DNA from: UBA6770 sp965661115
Lineage (GTDB): Bacteria > Bacteroidota > Bacteroidia > Flavobacteriales_G > Salibacteraceae
DNA: 15,456 nt
NCBI GenBank assembly: GCA_965661115.1
Contig: CBFICO010000058.1
Span: 1 to 15,456, forward strand
Reading direction: 5' to 3'
The notes below the pieces were generated by a model. The model saw nothing but the letters and a program-made list of their open reading frames with translations. It had not been told where the DNA came from and ran no database searches. The translations under genes and the position numbers were made by a program. Below, one piece after another: positions 1-6,252 of this stretch (its first letter is position 1; every line of letters begins with the position of its first letter).

Positions 1-832
1 GTACTGTTTTTAGCAATGCTGATTTGGTTTCAATTCGTTGTAAATCAACATCCAACGAAAAGTACACTTGTGAATATCTATCTAAAACAGGATAAGGATT
101 TCCATCGTAATCAAACCGAGGGTTTGCATGACCTCCAATCATACCTGTTGATCCATAACCAACAGAAATGCTCAGCCACTTAGGGAATTTACTGTCTTTC
201 TTTTTTAGAAAACAAGCTAAATTGGCAGATAACCAATAGGTCTGGCCATTGTAATCCTTAAAAATTTGCTGCTGAAATGTTTCACCTGTTATTTCAGAGC
301 GAATAGAAGGAAACTCTGTGGTATGAAAAGAAAACTTAGGTACGACTCTTTGTTCGTCCCAAATTAGCTGCTGTCCTGTAAAAAGCAGGGTACCCATTCC
401 GTTGGCGAACATATCGCCCCAAGAAAACCCCCATTGCGCACTAGTACCATCTTGAATTTCAATTCCAGTTTGATAAATCAAACCCCAAGTTGTACCAAAA
501 AGTAATGACTTGTTTCTATTCAAGCCTGTCCAGCGCATAGAATTATAGCCCAATGCACCTATCTGATACGATGTAAATCCATGACCAACTTTATCCATTC
601 CCTCCCACTCTGTCCAGTCATTAAACGTTTGGAATTTAGATCTAGGATAATTCTTATACCATAGCTGGTTTAAGGCAATCATGGTTCCTAAGGTTATTGC
701 AGAAGCAGAGGCAGAAACTCCAAAAAGTCGCGGCTTATTGAGTGTATCTGGAAAATTAAGCAACGGAGGCTTACTTTGACCAAATAAAACAACGGGACTG
801 AACAGTAACAAAATTACAAGCAATCGCTTCAT
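1..832 (-). CDS. DUF2279-family membrane/periplasmic protein, C-terminus cut by window edge
   Basis: An open frame of 277 codons starts at the ATG at 832 and reaches the left edge without a stop, so the C-terminus is missing. Residues 1-19 form a signal peptide (KRLL, a hydrophobic core, then FGQ). The signature DKVGHGF at 80-86, followed by a conserved tract SYQIGALGY, and the later QDGTSAQWGFSWGD at 127-140 with MFANGMG after it, match the DUF2279 family (predicted periplasmic protein, YfiM-like) as I remember it. The region after about 165 alternates polar and aromatic residues (for example YSQVYFSLDVDL) and may be a small outer-membrane barrel or beta domain. It lies 35 bp downstream of the methyltransferase gene and is probably co-transcribed with it. 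The molecular function of the family is unknown. Family assignment is fairly secure; location in the envelope is inferred from the signal peptide. Confidence 0.75.
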   Translation of the reverse strand, partial: MKRLLVILLLFSPVVLFGQSKPPLLNFPDTLNKPRLFGVSASASAITLGTMIALNQLWYKNYPRSKFQTFNDWTEWEGMDKVGHGFTSYQIGALGYNSMRWTGLNRNKSLLFGTTWGLIYQTGIEIQDGTSAQWGFSWGDMFANGMGTLLFTGQQLIWDEQRVVPKFSFHTTEFPSIRSEITGETFQQQIFKDYNGQTYWLSANLACFLKKKDSKFPKWLSISVGYGSTGMIGGHANPRFDYDGNPYPVLDRYSQVYFSLDVDLQRIETKSALLKTV

Positions 833-867
833 GTTGCGAAAATATATTCTCGGCAATACAAAAGGCT

Positions 868-1518
868 TTAAGGGTTAATCGGTTTTTGTGCGATGAGCAA
901 ATAGTAATTAAATATTCGCTCCTCTCTAATAATCACCTCTTTTTGAATGTTGAATCCAACTGAGGATAATAAACTTCTGTATTCAGTTAAATCTAGTTGA
1001 TGAGGATGTAGAGCATCTCCAGGAATTAAACGAAACAAGTGTTTTAATAAAGTATAGTTATGTGCATCGATACTAAAAAGCAACCAACCTCCATCTTTAG
1101 ATAGGTGAAACAAATTTTCTACAGACTCAGAAATGTACTTAACGTGATTTATTACGTTCAAACAGCAAACTAAGTCAAACTGATTAGAAGAGGAATAATC
1201 TTCAATAGTTGATTTTACATAGGATACATTGGGAAAAGCAGAAGGATTAAAATGTTCAATCTCCAGGTATTTGCTGTAAAGCGGGTCTATAGCCGTTACA
1301 GAACCAGGTAACACCATATTAATTCCAGCAGGACCACAACCTGCATCAAGAGCTTGTTGTATTGTGTTTATATCAAAAACACCATCGCAGTGTTTTAAAA
1401 AGTTTTTCCAGTAAGTCTTCTTCCAATCTAGATATTCAGTTAGATTTTTTTTTGACAAATAGCTTTTCCACCATCTTATTTCCAGTTGTTGTGCTATTTT
1501 CCATTTCAGCGAAGGCAT
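868..1518 (-). CDS. Class I SAM-dependent methyltransferase
   Basis: The 216-residue product has a Rossmann-type methyltransferase core. Motif I is LDAGCGPAG at 57-65 (glycine-rich SAM loop), followed by an acidic residue at the end of strand 2 (AIDP, D78) and a strand-4 motif FDLVCCLNVINHV at about 114-126, where NVINHV takes the place of the usual xxLxHV. GGWLLFSID at 143-151 is the strand-5 region. A basic amphipathic N-terminal segment of about 50 residues precedes the core. There is no signal peptide, so it is cytosolic. The substrate cannot be told from the sequence; a small-molecule or lipid/quinone-type acceptor is as likely as any. The start is the ATG at 1518. It is separated from the upstream tRNA by a terminator, so it must have its own promoter in 1519-1600. 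Only an imperfect TTTATTTG, five bases before the ATG, is visible there. The downstream DUF2279 gene probably shares its mRNA. Confidence 0.85.
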   Translation of the reverse strand: MPSLKWKIAQQLEIRWWKSYLSKKNLTEYLDWKKTYWKNFLKHCDGVFDINTIQQALDAGCGPAGINMVLPGSVTAIDPLYSKYLEIEHFNPSAFPNVSYVKSTIEDYSSSNQFDLVCCLNVINHVKYISESVENLFHLSKDGGWLLFSIDAHNYTLLKHLFRLIPGDALHPHQLDLTEYRSLLSSVGFNIQKEVIIREERIFNYYLLIAQKPINP

Positions 1519-1594
1519 TGATGCAAATAAATAGAAAATCAGTTTGCCTAGTTTGTAAAATTCTCAAGATTGAATTTGTAATTTTTTTGTACCG

Positions 1595-1632
1595 TAAAAA
1601 ATAAAGGGTTTCAGATCTCGCTGAAACCCTTT
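1595..1632 (-). terminator. Rho-independent terminator of the tRNA-Arg gene
   Basis: A perfect 12-bp stem (AAAGGGTTTCAG at 1603-1614 pairing with CTGAAACCCTTT at 1621-1632) closes a six-base loop. On the minus strand it is followed by TTTATTTTTTA, a classic U-tract. It lies ten bases beyond the 3' end of the tRNA and separates that transcript from the methyltransferase gene. Confidence 0.85.
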
Positions 1633-1642
1633 TATTTACTAG

Positions 1643-1716
1643 TGATCGCGATAGGATTCGAACCTATGACCGTCTGCTTAGAAGGCAGATGCTCTATCCA
1701 GCTGAGCTACGCGACC
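1643..1716 (-). tRNA. tRNA-Arg(TCT)
   Basis: The 74-base minus-strand sequence folds as a cloverleaf. The acceptor stem is GGTCGCG/CGCGATC with one G-T wobble. The D arm is GCTC/GAGC with loop AGCTGGATA. The anticodon stem TCTGC/GCAGA carries the loop CTTCTAA, giving anticodon TCT (bases 1680-1682), which reads AGA arginine codons. A five-base variable region follows, then the T arm ATAGG-TTCGAAT-CCTAT. The discriminator base is A at 1643. CCA is not encoded and must be added after transcription. A 12-bp hairpin abuts the 5' end and a terminator follows the 3' end, so it is a single-gene tRNA unit. Confidence 0.97.
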
Positions 1717-1744
1717 TTTTTTTAAGCCACAGGCTTAAAAAAAT
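1717..1744. repeat. Hairpin repeat copy 1, abutting the tRNA 5' end
   Basis: The stem TTTTTTTAAGCC/GGCTTAAAAAAA is perfect over 12 bp with a three-base loop. It begins at the base directly 5' of the mature tRNA. The segment TAAGCC-N3-GGCTTA plus AAAAAAT recurs at 1799-1820, identical except in the loop. Confidence 0.7.
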
Positions 1745-1798
1745 AGCTTTAATATTCTACTTACCTCAGTAAAACTGGGTTTTCAAAAAAAATATATC

Positions 1799-1820
1799 TA
1801 AGCCAGTGGCTTAAAAAAAT
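1799..1820. repeat. Hairpin repeat copy 2
   Basis: This is the second copy of TAAGCC-N3-GGCTTA followed by AAAAAAT. It matches copy 1 at every position except the three-base loop (AGT here, ACA in copy 1). Conservation of the stem with a changed loop suggests selection on, or duplication of, the hairpin. Confidence 0.7.
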
Positions 1821-1920
1821 GAATGTTGTAAAGCCCAGAGGCTTTCAATAAATATCTAATATTCTGGTTTACAAAACAACCAGTGTTTTTCAGAACAATT
1901 CACTTCCTTAAAAGCGCCTG

Positions 1921-1948
1921 CAAATATAGAAATTCGTTTTAGCTACAA
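1921..1948 (-). promoter_or_regulatory. Candidate Bacteroidota promoter facing the tRNA
   Basis: On the minus strand TTG (1948-1946) is followed after 17 bases by TATATTTG (1928-1921). This fits the flavobacterial consensus TTG-N17-23-TAnnTTTG. It points towards the tRNA-Arg gene and would start transcription roughly 200 bases upstream of it, so the hairpin cluster would be transcribed as a leader. No better match closer to the tRNA was found. It is unproven and based on the motif alone. Confidence 0.4.
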
Positions 1949-1972
1949 ATATTTCTAGTATTGGTTTTTTGA

Positions 1973-1980
1973 TATTTTTG
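1973..1980 (+). promoter_or_regulatory. Candidate -7 box for the channel/exchanger operon
   Basis: TATTTTTG matches TAnnTTTG exactly and ends 26 bases before the channel ATG. No TTG at the expected distance upstream is seen, so the match is partial. Confidence 0.35.
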
Positions 1981-2006
1981 AGCACACTCTAAATCTTAAG
2001 CTTAAA

Positions 2007-3083
2007 ATGGCTTCAGGAAAACTAGGACATTTACGTAGAAAACAACGAAGACTTACTTTATTAGCTTTCATCGTTACAGCATATGTTTTACTTCTATTAA
2101 TTCTAGTCTACTTCGAACAAGGAGCACCTGATAGCCCGATCAAAGATTTTTTTGATGCAATTTGGTTTTCTATAGTAACCCTTACTACAGTTGGCTATGG
2201 TGATATGTATCCATACACTTCTGGTGGGAAGCTAATAAGTACCGTATTTATATTCGGTAGTTTTAGTATTTTTGGTTTTCTCATTGGGCAGATATCCAAC
2301 TACATGGCAAAACGTTTAGAAGAACGCAAATTAGGTTTCCAGGGTACTAGTTTTACCAATCATGCTGTAATCATAGGCTGGAACAACATAGGATATGAAG
2401 TGCTTGAACAACTAATTGGTGTTGGAAAAAAAGCAGCTATTGTTACCAACAGAAGAGACGATATTGACCTCATTAAAGAGAGTTACTCGAACCAACAAGT
2501 ATTTATACTGTTGGCAGATTACAATAAAATGGAAATGCTTGAGAAAGTAAACATTAAAGAATCTGCCGTAGTTTATGTGAATTTTGAAGATGATACTGAA
2601 AAACTGGTTCACATTCTTAACATCAAGAAGTTTTATAATGACATAAAGTTCATTGTTACGCTAGACAACTCTAATCTAAAAACCACTTTTTTAAGTGCAG
2701 GCGTCACTTACACTATTTCAAAAAACGAAATTTCATCCAAATTACTTGCTAGCTACATATTTGAACCAGACGTTGCCAGATATAGTGAAGATATTTTAAG
2801 CTTTGCTGAAAGTGATGATGATTACGATATTAAGGAATATCGAGTAACAAAAGAAAATCCATTTGCAGGTATGACTTACAACGAAGCTTTTTTCAAATTG
2901 AAAAAGGAATCAAATGTAATTTTGATTGGTTTGTCGAAAGTAAATGGAAATGACAGAAATTTGATTAAAAACCCATCAAAGGAAGTTACTATTGAAGCCA
3001 ACGATTATTTAATAATGATTATGAATGGAGGAGCCTCAGTTATAATTGAAGATATCTTTAAAACTGAGGAGGGCGGCTACTAG
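2007..3083 (+). CDS. MthK-like potassium channel with cytosolic RCK (TrkA-N/TrkA-C) domains
   Basis: The 358-residue protein has a basic N-terminus and a first membrane helix at about 17-36. A pore loop carries the K+ selectivity filter TVGYGD at 61-66, and a second membrane helix follows at about 75-97. This is a two-helix pore that works as a tetramer. An RCK domain begins at about 118 (HAVIIGWNNIGYEV) and an RCK-C/TrkA-C domain occupies about 275-352. The GWNNIG turn resembles GWSEST of the archaeal Ca2+-gated channel MthK rather than the GxGxxG of NAD-binding TrkA. By gapless alignment from memory, the MthK Ca2+ ligands D184, E210 and E212 correspond to N192, T218 and D220 here, so the known Ca2+ site looks lost and the gating ligand is unknown. 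The ATG at 2007 is the only start that keeps a normal N-terminus. The exchanger gene begins 12 bp after the stop. Confidence 0.9.
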   Translation: MASGKLGHLRRKQRRLTLLAFIVTAYVLLLLILVYFEQGAPDSPIKDFFDAIWFSIVTLTTVGYGDMYPYTSGGKLISTVFIFGSFSIFGFLIGQISNYMAKRLEERKLGFQGTSFTNHAVIIGWNNIGYEVLEQLIGVGKKAAIVTNRRDDIDLIKESYSNQQVFILLADYNKMEMLEKVNIKESAVVYVNFEDDTEKLVHILNIKKFYNDIKFIVTLDNSNLKTTFLSAGVTYTISKNEISSKLLASYIFEPDVARYSEDILSFAESDDDYDIKEYRVTKENPFAGMTYNEAFFKLKKESNVILIGLSKVNGNDRNLIKNPSKEVTIEANDYLIMIMNGGASVIIEDIFKTEEGGY

Positions 3084-3095
3084 GCTAATGAATAG

Positions 3096-4307
3096 ATGAG
3101 ATTAATTATACCGATATTACTTGTTTCTTTCTGCTCTATTGTTATATGGAGAAGTGTTGATGGCTTTTCAGCTGCATCAGATTATCTAGGCCGTAACCTG
3201 AGTGATGGTGTAAAAGGAGCTACAATTAACGCAATTGCCAGCTCAATACCTGAACTGTTCACCACTGTATTTTTCCTATTCTTTTTAAACGATGTAGACG
3301 GATTTAGCGGTGGAATTGGCACCACAGCAGGCTCCGCTATTTTCAATGCTATGATTATACCAGCTATTGCTATTCTAGCCGTGATTTACGCAGGTATGAC
3401 CAAGGTGGTACACGTTTCCAAAAAAGTAGTACTAAGAGATGGCGTTGCACTTATTGTAACAGAAGGAATTCTAATTGTTCTTATTTCTGGTAATAATTTG
3501 TACTGGTGGCATGGCGCTATTTTAATGGGCATTTATGTAATTTACATTGTATACATGCTGACTTCAATGACCAAAGGAGAAAAATTAGACTCAGATGCCT
3601 ACCATGAACAAAAAAACGGCGGGGAAGATGACGACGACGATGACGAAGATATTGAACGCTCTAAACTGCACCAAGGCATAACGCTAGATTTGGAGGGTTT
3701 AATTGTAGGTAAAAAACAAATGACGGCTGCAAATGCTTGGCCGCTTTTAATTACCAGTACACTTACCATTGCAGTGAGCTGCTATTTTTTAGTTCTAGCC
3801 TGTGAATGGATTGGTGCTAAATCTTACCACGTTCCGCTTATTGGTGACTTCGAAGGTTTGGATATCCCAATATTATTTGTGGCACTAATTATTGCTTCAA
3901 TGGCATCTTCTATTCCTGACACTATTATTAGTATGAAGGACGCACAAAAAGGGAACTACGACGATGCTGTATCGAATGCACTAGGATCTAACATGTTCGA
4001 TATTTGTTTCGCTTTAGGATTTCCGCTGTTCTTATTCACCATTTTGCACGGTCCAATTATTATGACCCCAGAAATTAACGAACTAAGTGGTGAATTACGA
4101 GTATTGTTATTCTTCATAACAATCGTTGTTTTCTTTATTTTCTACCTAGGAAAATCGGTTGGAAAAATTAAATCCTTCTTATTATTAGGGATATATGTGT
4201 TGTTCTTGTTCTATGTTGTTGGAAGAAGTTATAACGATCCTTTATCAAGTGCTATTGCGAACTTCTTAAGAGATGTTCTGCATTTCTTCAACAGCTTCTT
4301 TTACTAA
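3096..4307 (+). CDS. Ca2+/cation antiporter (CaCA, Na+/Ca2+ exchanger family) with acidic cytosolic loop
   Basis: The 403-residue membrane protein has the two inverted alpha-repeats of the Na_Ca_ex fold. Alpha-1 contains ASSIPEL (48-54) and GSAIFN (79-84). Alpha-2 contains ASSIPDT (270-276) and GSNMFD (297-302). Against the ion ligands of NCX_Mj recalled from memory (T50, S51, E54, S77, N81 and T209, S210, E213, S236, D240), the positions here are S49, S50, E53, S80, N84 and S271, S272, D275, S298, D302. All are polar or acidic, but the alpha-2 glutamate is aspartate and both threonines are serine. The two halves are joined by a loop at about 160-210 with a nearly pure acidic run at 177-186. 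It should exchange Ca2+ or another cation for Na+ or H+ across the inner membrane; the ion pair cannot be told. It is co-directional with the K+ channel, 12 bp away, almost certainly one operon. Its end faces a convergent gene 26 bp away with no clear terminator hairpin. Confidence 0.88.
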   Translation: MRLIIPILLVSFCSIVIWRSVDGFSAASDYLGRNLSDGVKGATINAIASSIPELFTTVFFLFFLNDVDGFSGGIGTTAGSAIFNAMIIPAIAILAVIYAGMTKVVHVSKKVVLRDGVALIVTEGILIVLISGNNLYWWHGAILMGIYVIYIVYMLTSMTKGEKLDSDAYHEQKNGGEDDDDDDEDIERSKLHQGITLDLEGLIVGKKQMTAANAWPLLITSTLTIAVSCYFLVLACEWIGAKSYHVPLIGDFEGLDIPILFVALIIASMASSIPDTIISMKDAQKGNYDDAVSNALGSNMFDICFALGFPLFLFTILHGPIIMTPEINELSGELRVLLFFITIVVFFIFYLGKSVGKIKSFLLLGIYVLFLFYVVGRSYNDPLSSAIANFLRDVLHFFNSFFY

Positions 4308-4333
4308 GATTATTTGCTTTTTTAGAGTTTCAA

Positions 4334-5212
4334 CTACAGCTTAATAATACGCTGAAGTTCTCTAATTTCCTCTGCTTTGTGCCCTTGCCCTTCTTGCTCA
4401 TAAGAGTGAATTAGGTTGTTCATTGTGCGCACCATAATGTCGTAACTGGAGCAAGGTAAAAAGAAAATTGGGTTTGGTTTTAGTTTAAGTTCCCTCAGAA
4501 AGGCCTCGATATCACTTTTTCCGAATACGGACCCTCCAGAAAATGGATTGATGTAAAACAGAATTTTTGCGTCTTGTTCATCCTTATTCGAAGGCAGTTC
4601 CATTCTATCGCCCCAAGCCAAGATAAAATGCCTTGGTAGATTTACACCATAAACCAGTAAATCCAATCTTTTTGATAAAATCAGGTATAAAACAGCTAGC
4701 GAAATTGGATTACCCTTTTTGCTCTCTAATACTCTATTGATAAATGAATTATCTGGAGAATGATAGTGTTTTTTGTTTCCTTCAAAACCATGGACATCAA
4801 ACAAAATATGATTGAATACCTTAAGTTTTTCCAAAGCAGTTAATCCATCGTGAAATTCTAACCAGATGTCTTTTTCTAACTTATCAATTACACGATTTAT
4901 TTCCTCAATGTCCATTTCTGGATATTGATATTTTGCCAAGGCCAACATGCCTTGTAACAAATCTTTGTCTGGTGTTGAAGCCCAATCTTTAAGCTCAGAC
5001 TTAACCCTATCAAATTGAATATTGTGAATTATGTTCTCTACCCTACTCTGGAACAAAATACCATAAGCTTCGTGCTCCCAAGCATCTTCCAAAACAGGAA
5101 TAATTGACGCTCCCATAGACTCAAGTTTTAATCTGATTTGATCAAAAACTAATTCATCTGGGTCGTCGAGCAAACTAATCAGTGCCTTTATTTCATTTTG
5201 AGCAGGAGACAT
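4334..5212 (-). CDS. SirB1-like protein with transglutaminase-like fold (Transglut_core2)
   Basis: I take the ATG at 5212 (MSPAQNE, 292 residues); the frame also allows a TTG three codons earlier at 5221. The N-terminal half (about 1-110) is all-helical and HEAT-like, with DPDELVFDQIRLKLESMG typical of a first repeat. The Transglut_core2/SirB1 signature is at 156-198, with RVLESKKGNPISLAVLY and GVNLPRHFIL. A GG-turn motif INPFSGG is at 221-227. The C-terminal tail is a helical repeat (about 255-292) like the TPR-type ends of the family. The usual transglutaminase cysteine position appears to be serine (S171), H196 is present, and the family's aspartate in IDPF appears to be asparagine (N222). 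A peptidase role is therefore doubtful and a scaffold role is likelier. There is no signal peptide, so it is cytosolic. It lies 61 bp downstream of the nucleoside phosphorylase gene. Function of the family is poorly known. Confidence 0.85.
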   Translation of the reverse strand: MSPAQNEIKALISLLDDPDELVFDQIRLKLESMGASIIPVLEDAWEHEAYGILFQSRVENIIHNIQFDRVKSELKDWASTPDKDLLQGMLALAKYQYPEMDIEEINRVIDKLEKDIWLEFHDGLTALEKLKVFNHILFDVHGFEGNKKHYHSPDNSFINRVLESKKGNPISLAVLYLILSKRLDLLVYGVNLPRHFILAWGDRMELPSNKDEQDAKILFYINPFSGGSVFGKSDIEAFLRELKLKPNPIFFLPCSSYDIMVRTMNNLIHSYEQEGQGHKAEEIRELQRIIKL

Positions 5213-5218
5213 CAGCAA

Positions 5219-5226
5219 CAAATTTA
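5219..5226 (-). promoter_or_regulatory. Candidate -7 box directly before the SirB1-like gene
   Basis: On the minus strand TAAATTTG fits TAnnTTTG exactly and ends six bases before the ATG at 5212. If real, transcription would start at or very near the start codon (leaderless mRNA). No TTG at 17-23 bases upstream was found, so it may be chance. Confidence 0.25.
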
Positions 5227-5273
5227 GCTGCCTCTTTCCCGAGAAATTAAATACTCAAACAGAGTTATTCAGT

Positions 5274-6170
5274 TTAAACTGTTAATCGGTCTAAAACAGT
5301 ACCTACTAATTTATCTACCGTAACCTTGTAATCTTTAGAATATGATTTTGTAAATCTATTGGCTATTACTGCACAAACCGTTGCACACTTATGCCCTAGC
5401 AATCCTCCAATACCATACAAACCAGAGGTTTCCATTTCAAAGTTGATTATTCTATTATTTCCTGATCTAAACTGATTAAGCAATTCGTTTTGTTCCGGAA
5501 TTTTTGCCTGCAAACGCAATACTCTGCCCTGTGGGCCAAAAAATCCATTAGCCGTTGCCGTAATTCCTTTGTACATACCGTTCTCTAGCGTTTTTACCAA
5601 ACTGGTATCTCCTTCTGCTACATAAACAGAAATATCGTGTCCGTTTTGAGCGTAAAAAGATTCGAAGTCATTTTTCACTTTAGCTTCTTCAGCCGTGTTT
5701 TCGTTATTGTAAAAATCTAGTAACCCATCAAAACCTAATCCATAGGTTGATAAAGCTAAAGCATCTACAGGCACATCTTCCTGCAACGATCCGCAGGTTC
5801 CTATCCTAACAAAATTCAACGATTTTGGATTGGCTTTAAGCGTTCTCGTTTCCAAATCGATATTTACTGCAGCATCAAGTTCATTTATAGCTATATCGAT
5901 ATTGTCGGTTCCAATTCCAGTAGACAATACTGTAACACGTTTACCATTATAAGTACCCGTAGCTGTGCAAAACTCCCGGTTCTGTATTACAAATTCGGTG
6001 TCAGAAAAATGACGTGTAACTTGTTCTACTCTTCCCTGATCTCCAACCAATAATACCGTATCCGCAATGTGTTCTGGCTTTAGGTGTAAATGATAAACAC
6101 TTCCATCAGGGTTAAGCACTAATTCGCTCTCTGATAGGGTTTCGCTTTTCGAATTTAATACAGTTCTCAT
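5274..6170 (-). CDS. Nucleoside phosphorylase, uridine-phosphorylase-like
   Basis: The 298-residue product belongs to the PNP/UDP phosphorylase superfamily, which splits a nucleoside with phosphate to free base and (deoxy)ribose-1-phosphate in pyrimidine/purine salvage. Visible motifs in order: LVGDQGRVEQV (41-51), the phosphate-binding G43/D44/R47 region; STGIGTDN (83-90); RIGTCGSLQ (122-130); FFGPQGR (210-216), whose Q214 and R216 match the uracil-recognition Gln-x-Arg of uridine phosphorylases; NFEMETSG (243-250), with E247 binding the ribose; and VIANR (268-272). The Gln/Arg pair favours uridine over purine nucleosides, though this is by motif only. It is cytosolic and expected to be oligomeric. 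It is transcribed divergently from the GNAT-mltG-phosphohexomutase operon across about 80 bp, and the SirB1-like gene follows it. The ATG at 6170 gives a normal length. Confidence 0.9.
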   Translation of the reverse strand: MRTVLNSKSETLSESELVLNPDGSVYHLHLKPEHIADTVLLVGDQGRVEQVTRHFSDTEFVIQNREFCTATGTYNGKRVTVLSTGIGTDNIDIAINELDAAVNIDLETRTLKANPKSLNFVRIGTCGSLQEDVPVDALALSTYGLGFDGLLDFYNNENTAEEAKVKNDFESFYAQNGHDISVYVAEGDTSLVKTLENGMYKGITATANGFFGPQGRVLRLQAKIPEQNELLNQFRSGNNRIINFEMETSGLYGIGGLLGHKCATVCAVIANRFTKSYSKDYKVTVDKLVGTVLDRLTV

Positions 6171-6238
6171 ATTTCTATCTTGGTTCTGCCAAATTAGTAG
6201 TTATTCAATTTTAATACCTTCCAATTCATAAATTATTT

Positions 6239-6246
6239 CAAATTTG
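6239..6246 (+). promoter_or_regulatory. Possible -7 box before the GNAT-mltG operon
   Basis: CAAATTTG differs from TAnnTTTG only at the first base and ends six bases before the ATG at 6253. This is the same spacing as the TAAATTTG in front of the SirB1-like gene. The upstream element is not evident. Confidence 0.2.
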
Positions 6247-6252
6247 TTTTCT

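Larger units (their letters stand above)
1717..1883. repeat. Cluster of five short hairpins between tRNA-Arg and the K+ channel gene
   Basis: This stretch of the 290-bp gap contains five small inverted repeats: 1717-1743 (12-bp stem, loop ACA), 1771-1783 (AAAAC-TGG-GTTTT), 1799-1813 (TAAGCC-AGT-GGCTTA), 1830-1845 (AAAGCC-CAGA-GGCTTT) and 1864-1883 (CTGGTT, eight-base loop, AACCAG). Three share the core AAGCC/GGCTT. None has the U-tract arrangement of a normal terminator on either strand. The cluster resembles REP-like or MITE-derived intergenic repeats, but no transposase lies nearby and the genomic copy number cannot be known from this window. No open frame of note is present. Confidence 0.6.

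Noticed and set aside
1362..1604. Open frame of 80 codons on the plus strand opposite the methyltransferase
   Set aside because: It overlaps the well-supported methyltransferase start, runs into the terminator stem region and has no domain-like composition.
1717..1743. Hairpin next to the tRNA as a rho-independent terminator
   Set aside because: The T and A runs form part of the stem itself, and no U-tract follows the hairpin on either strand.
4308..4333. Terminator between the convergent exchanger and SirB1-like genes
   Set aside because: A short T-run is present but no convincing stem was found.
5213..5221. TTG start for the SirB1-like gene
   Set aside because: It adds only three residues upstream of a normal ATG at 5212 and overlaps the candidate promoter box.
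6244..6252. TTG start for the GNAT gene
   Set aside because: The ATG at 6253 gives the usual GNAT N-terminus; the TTG overlaps the possible -7 box.
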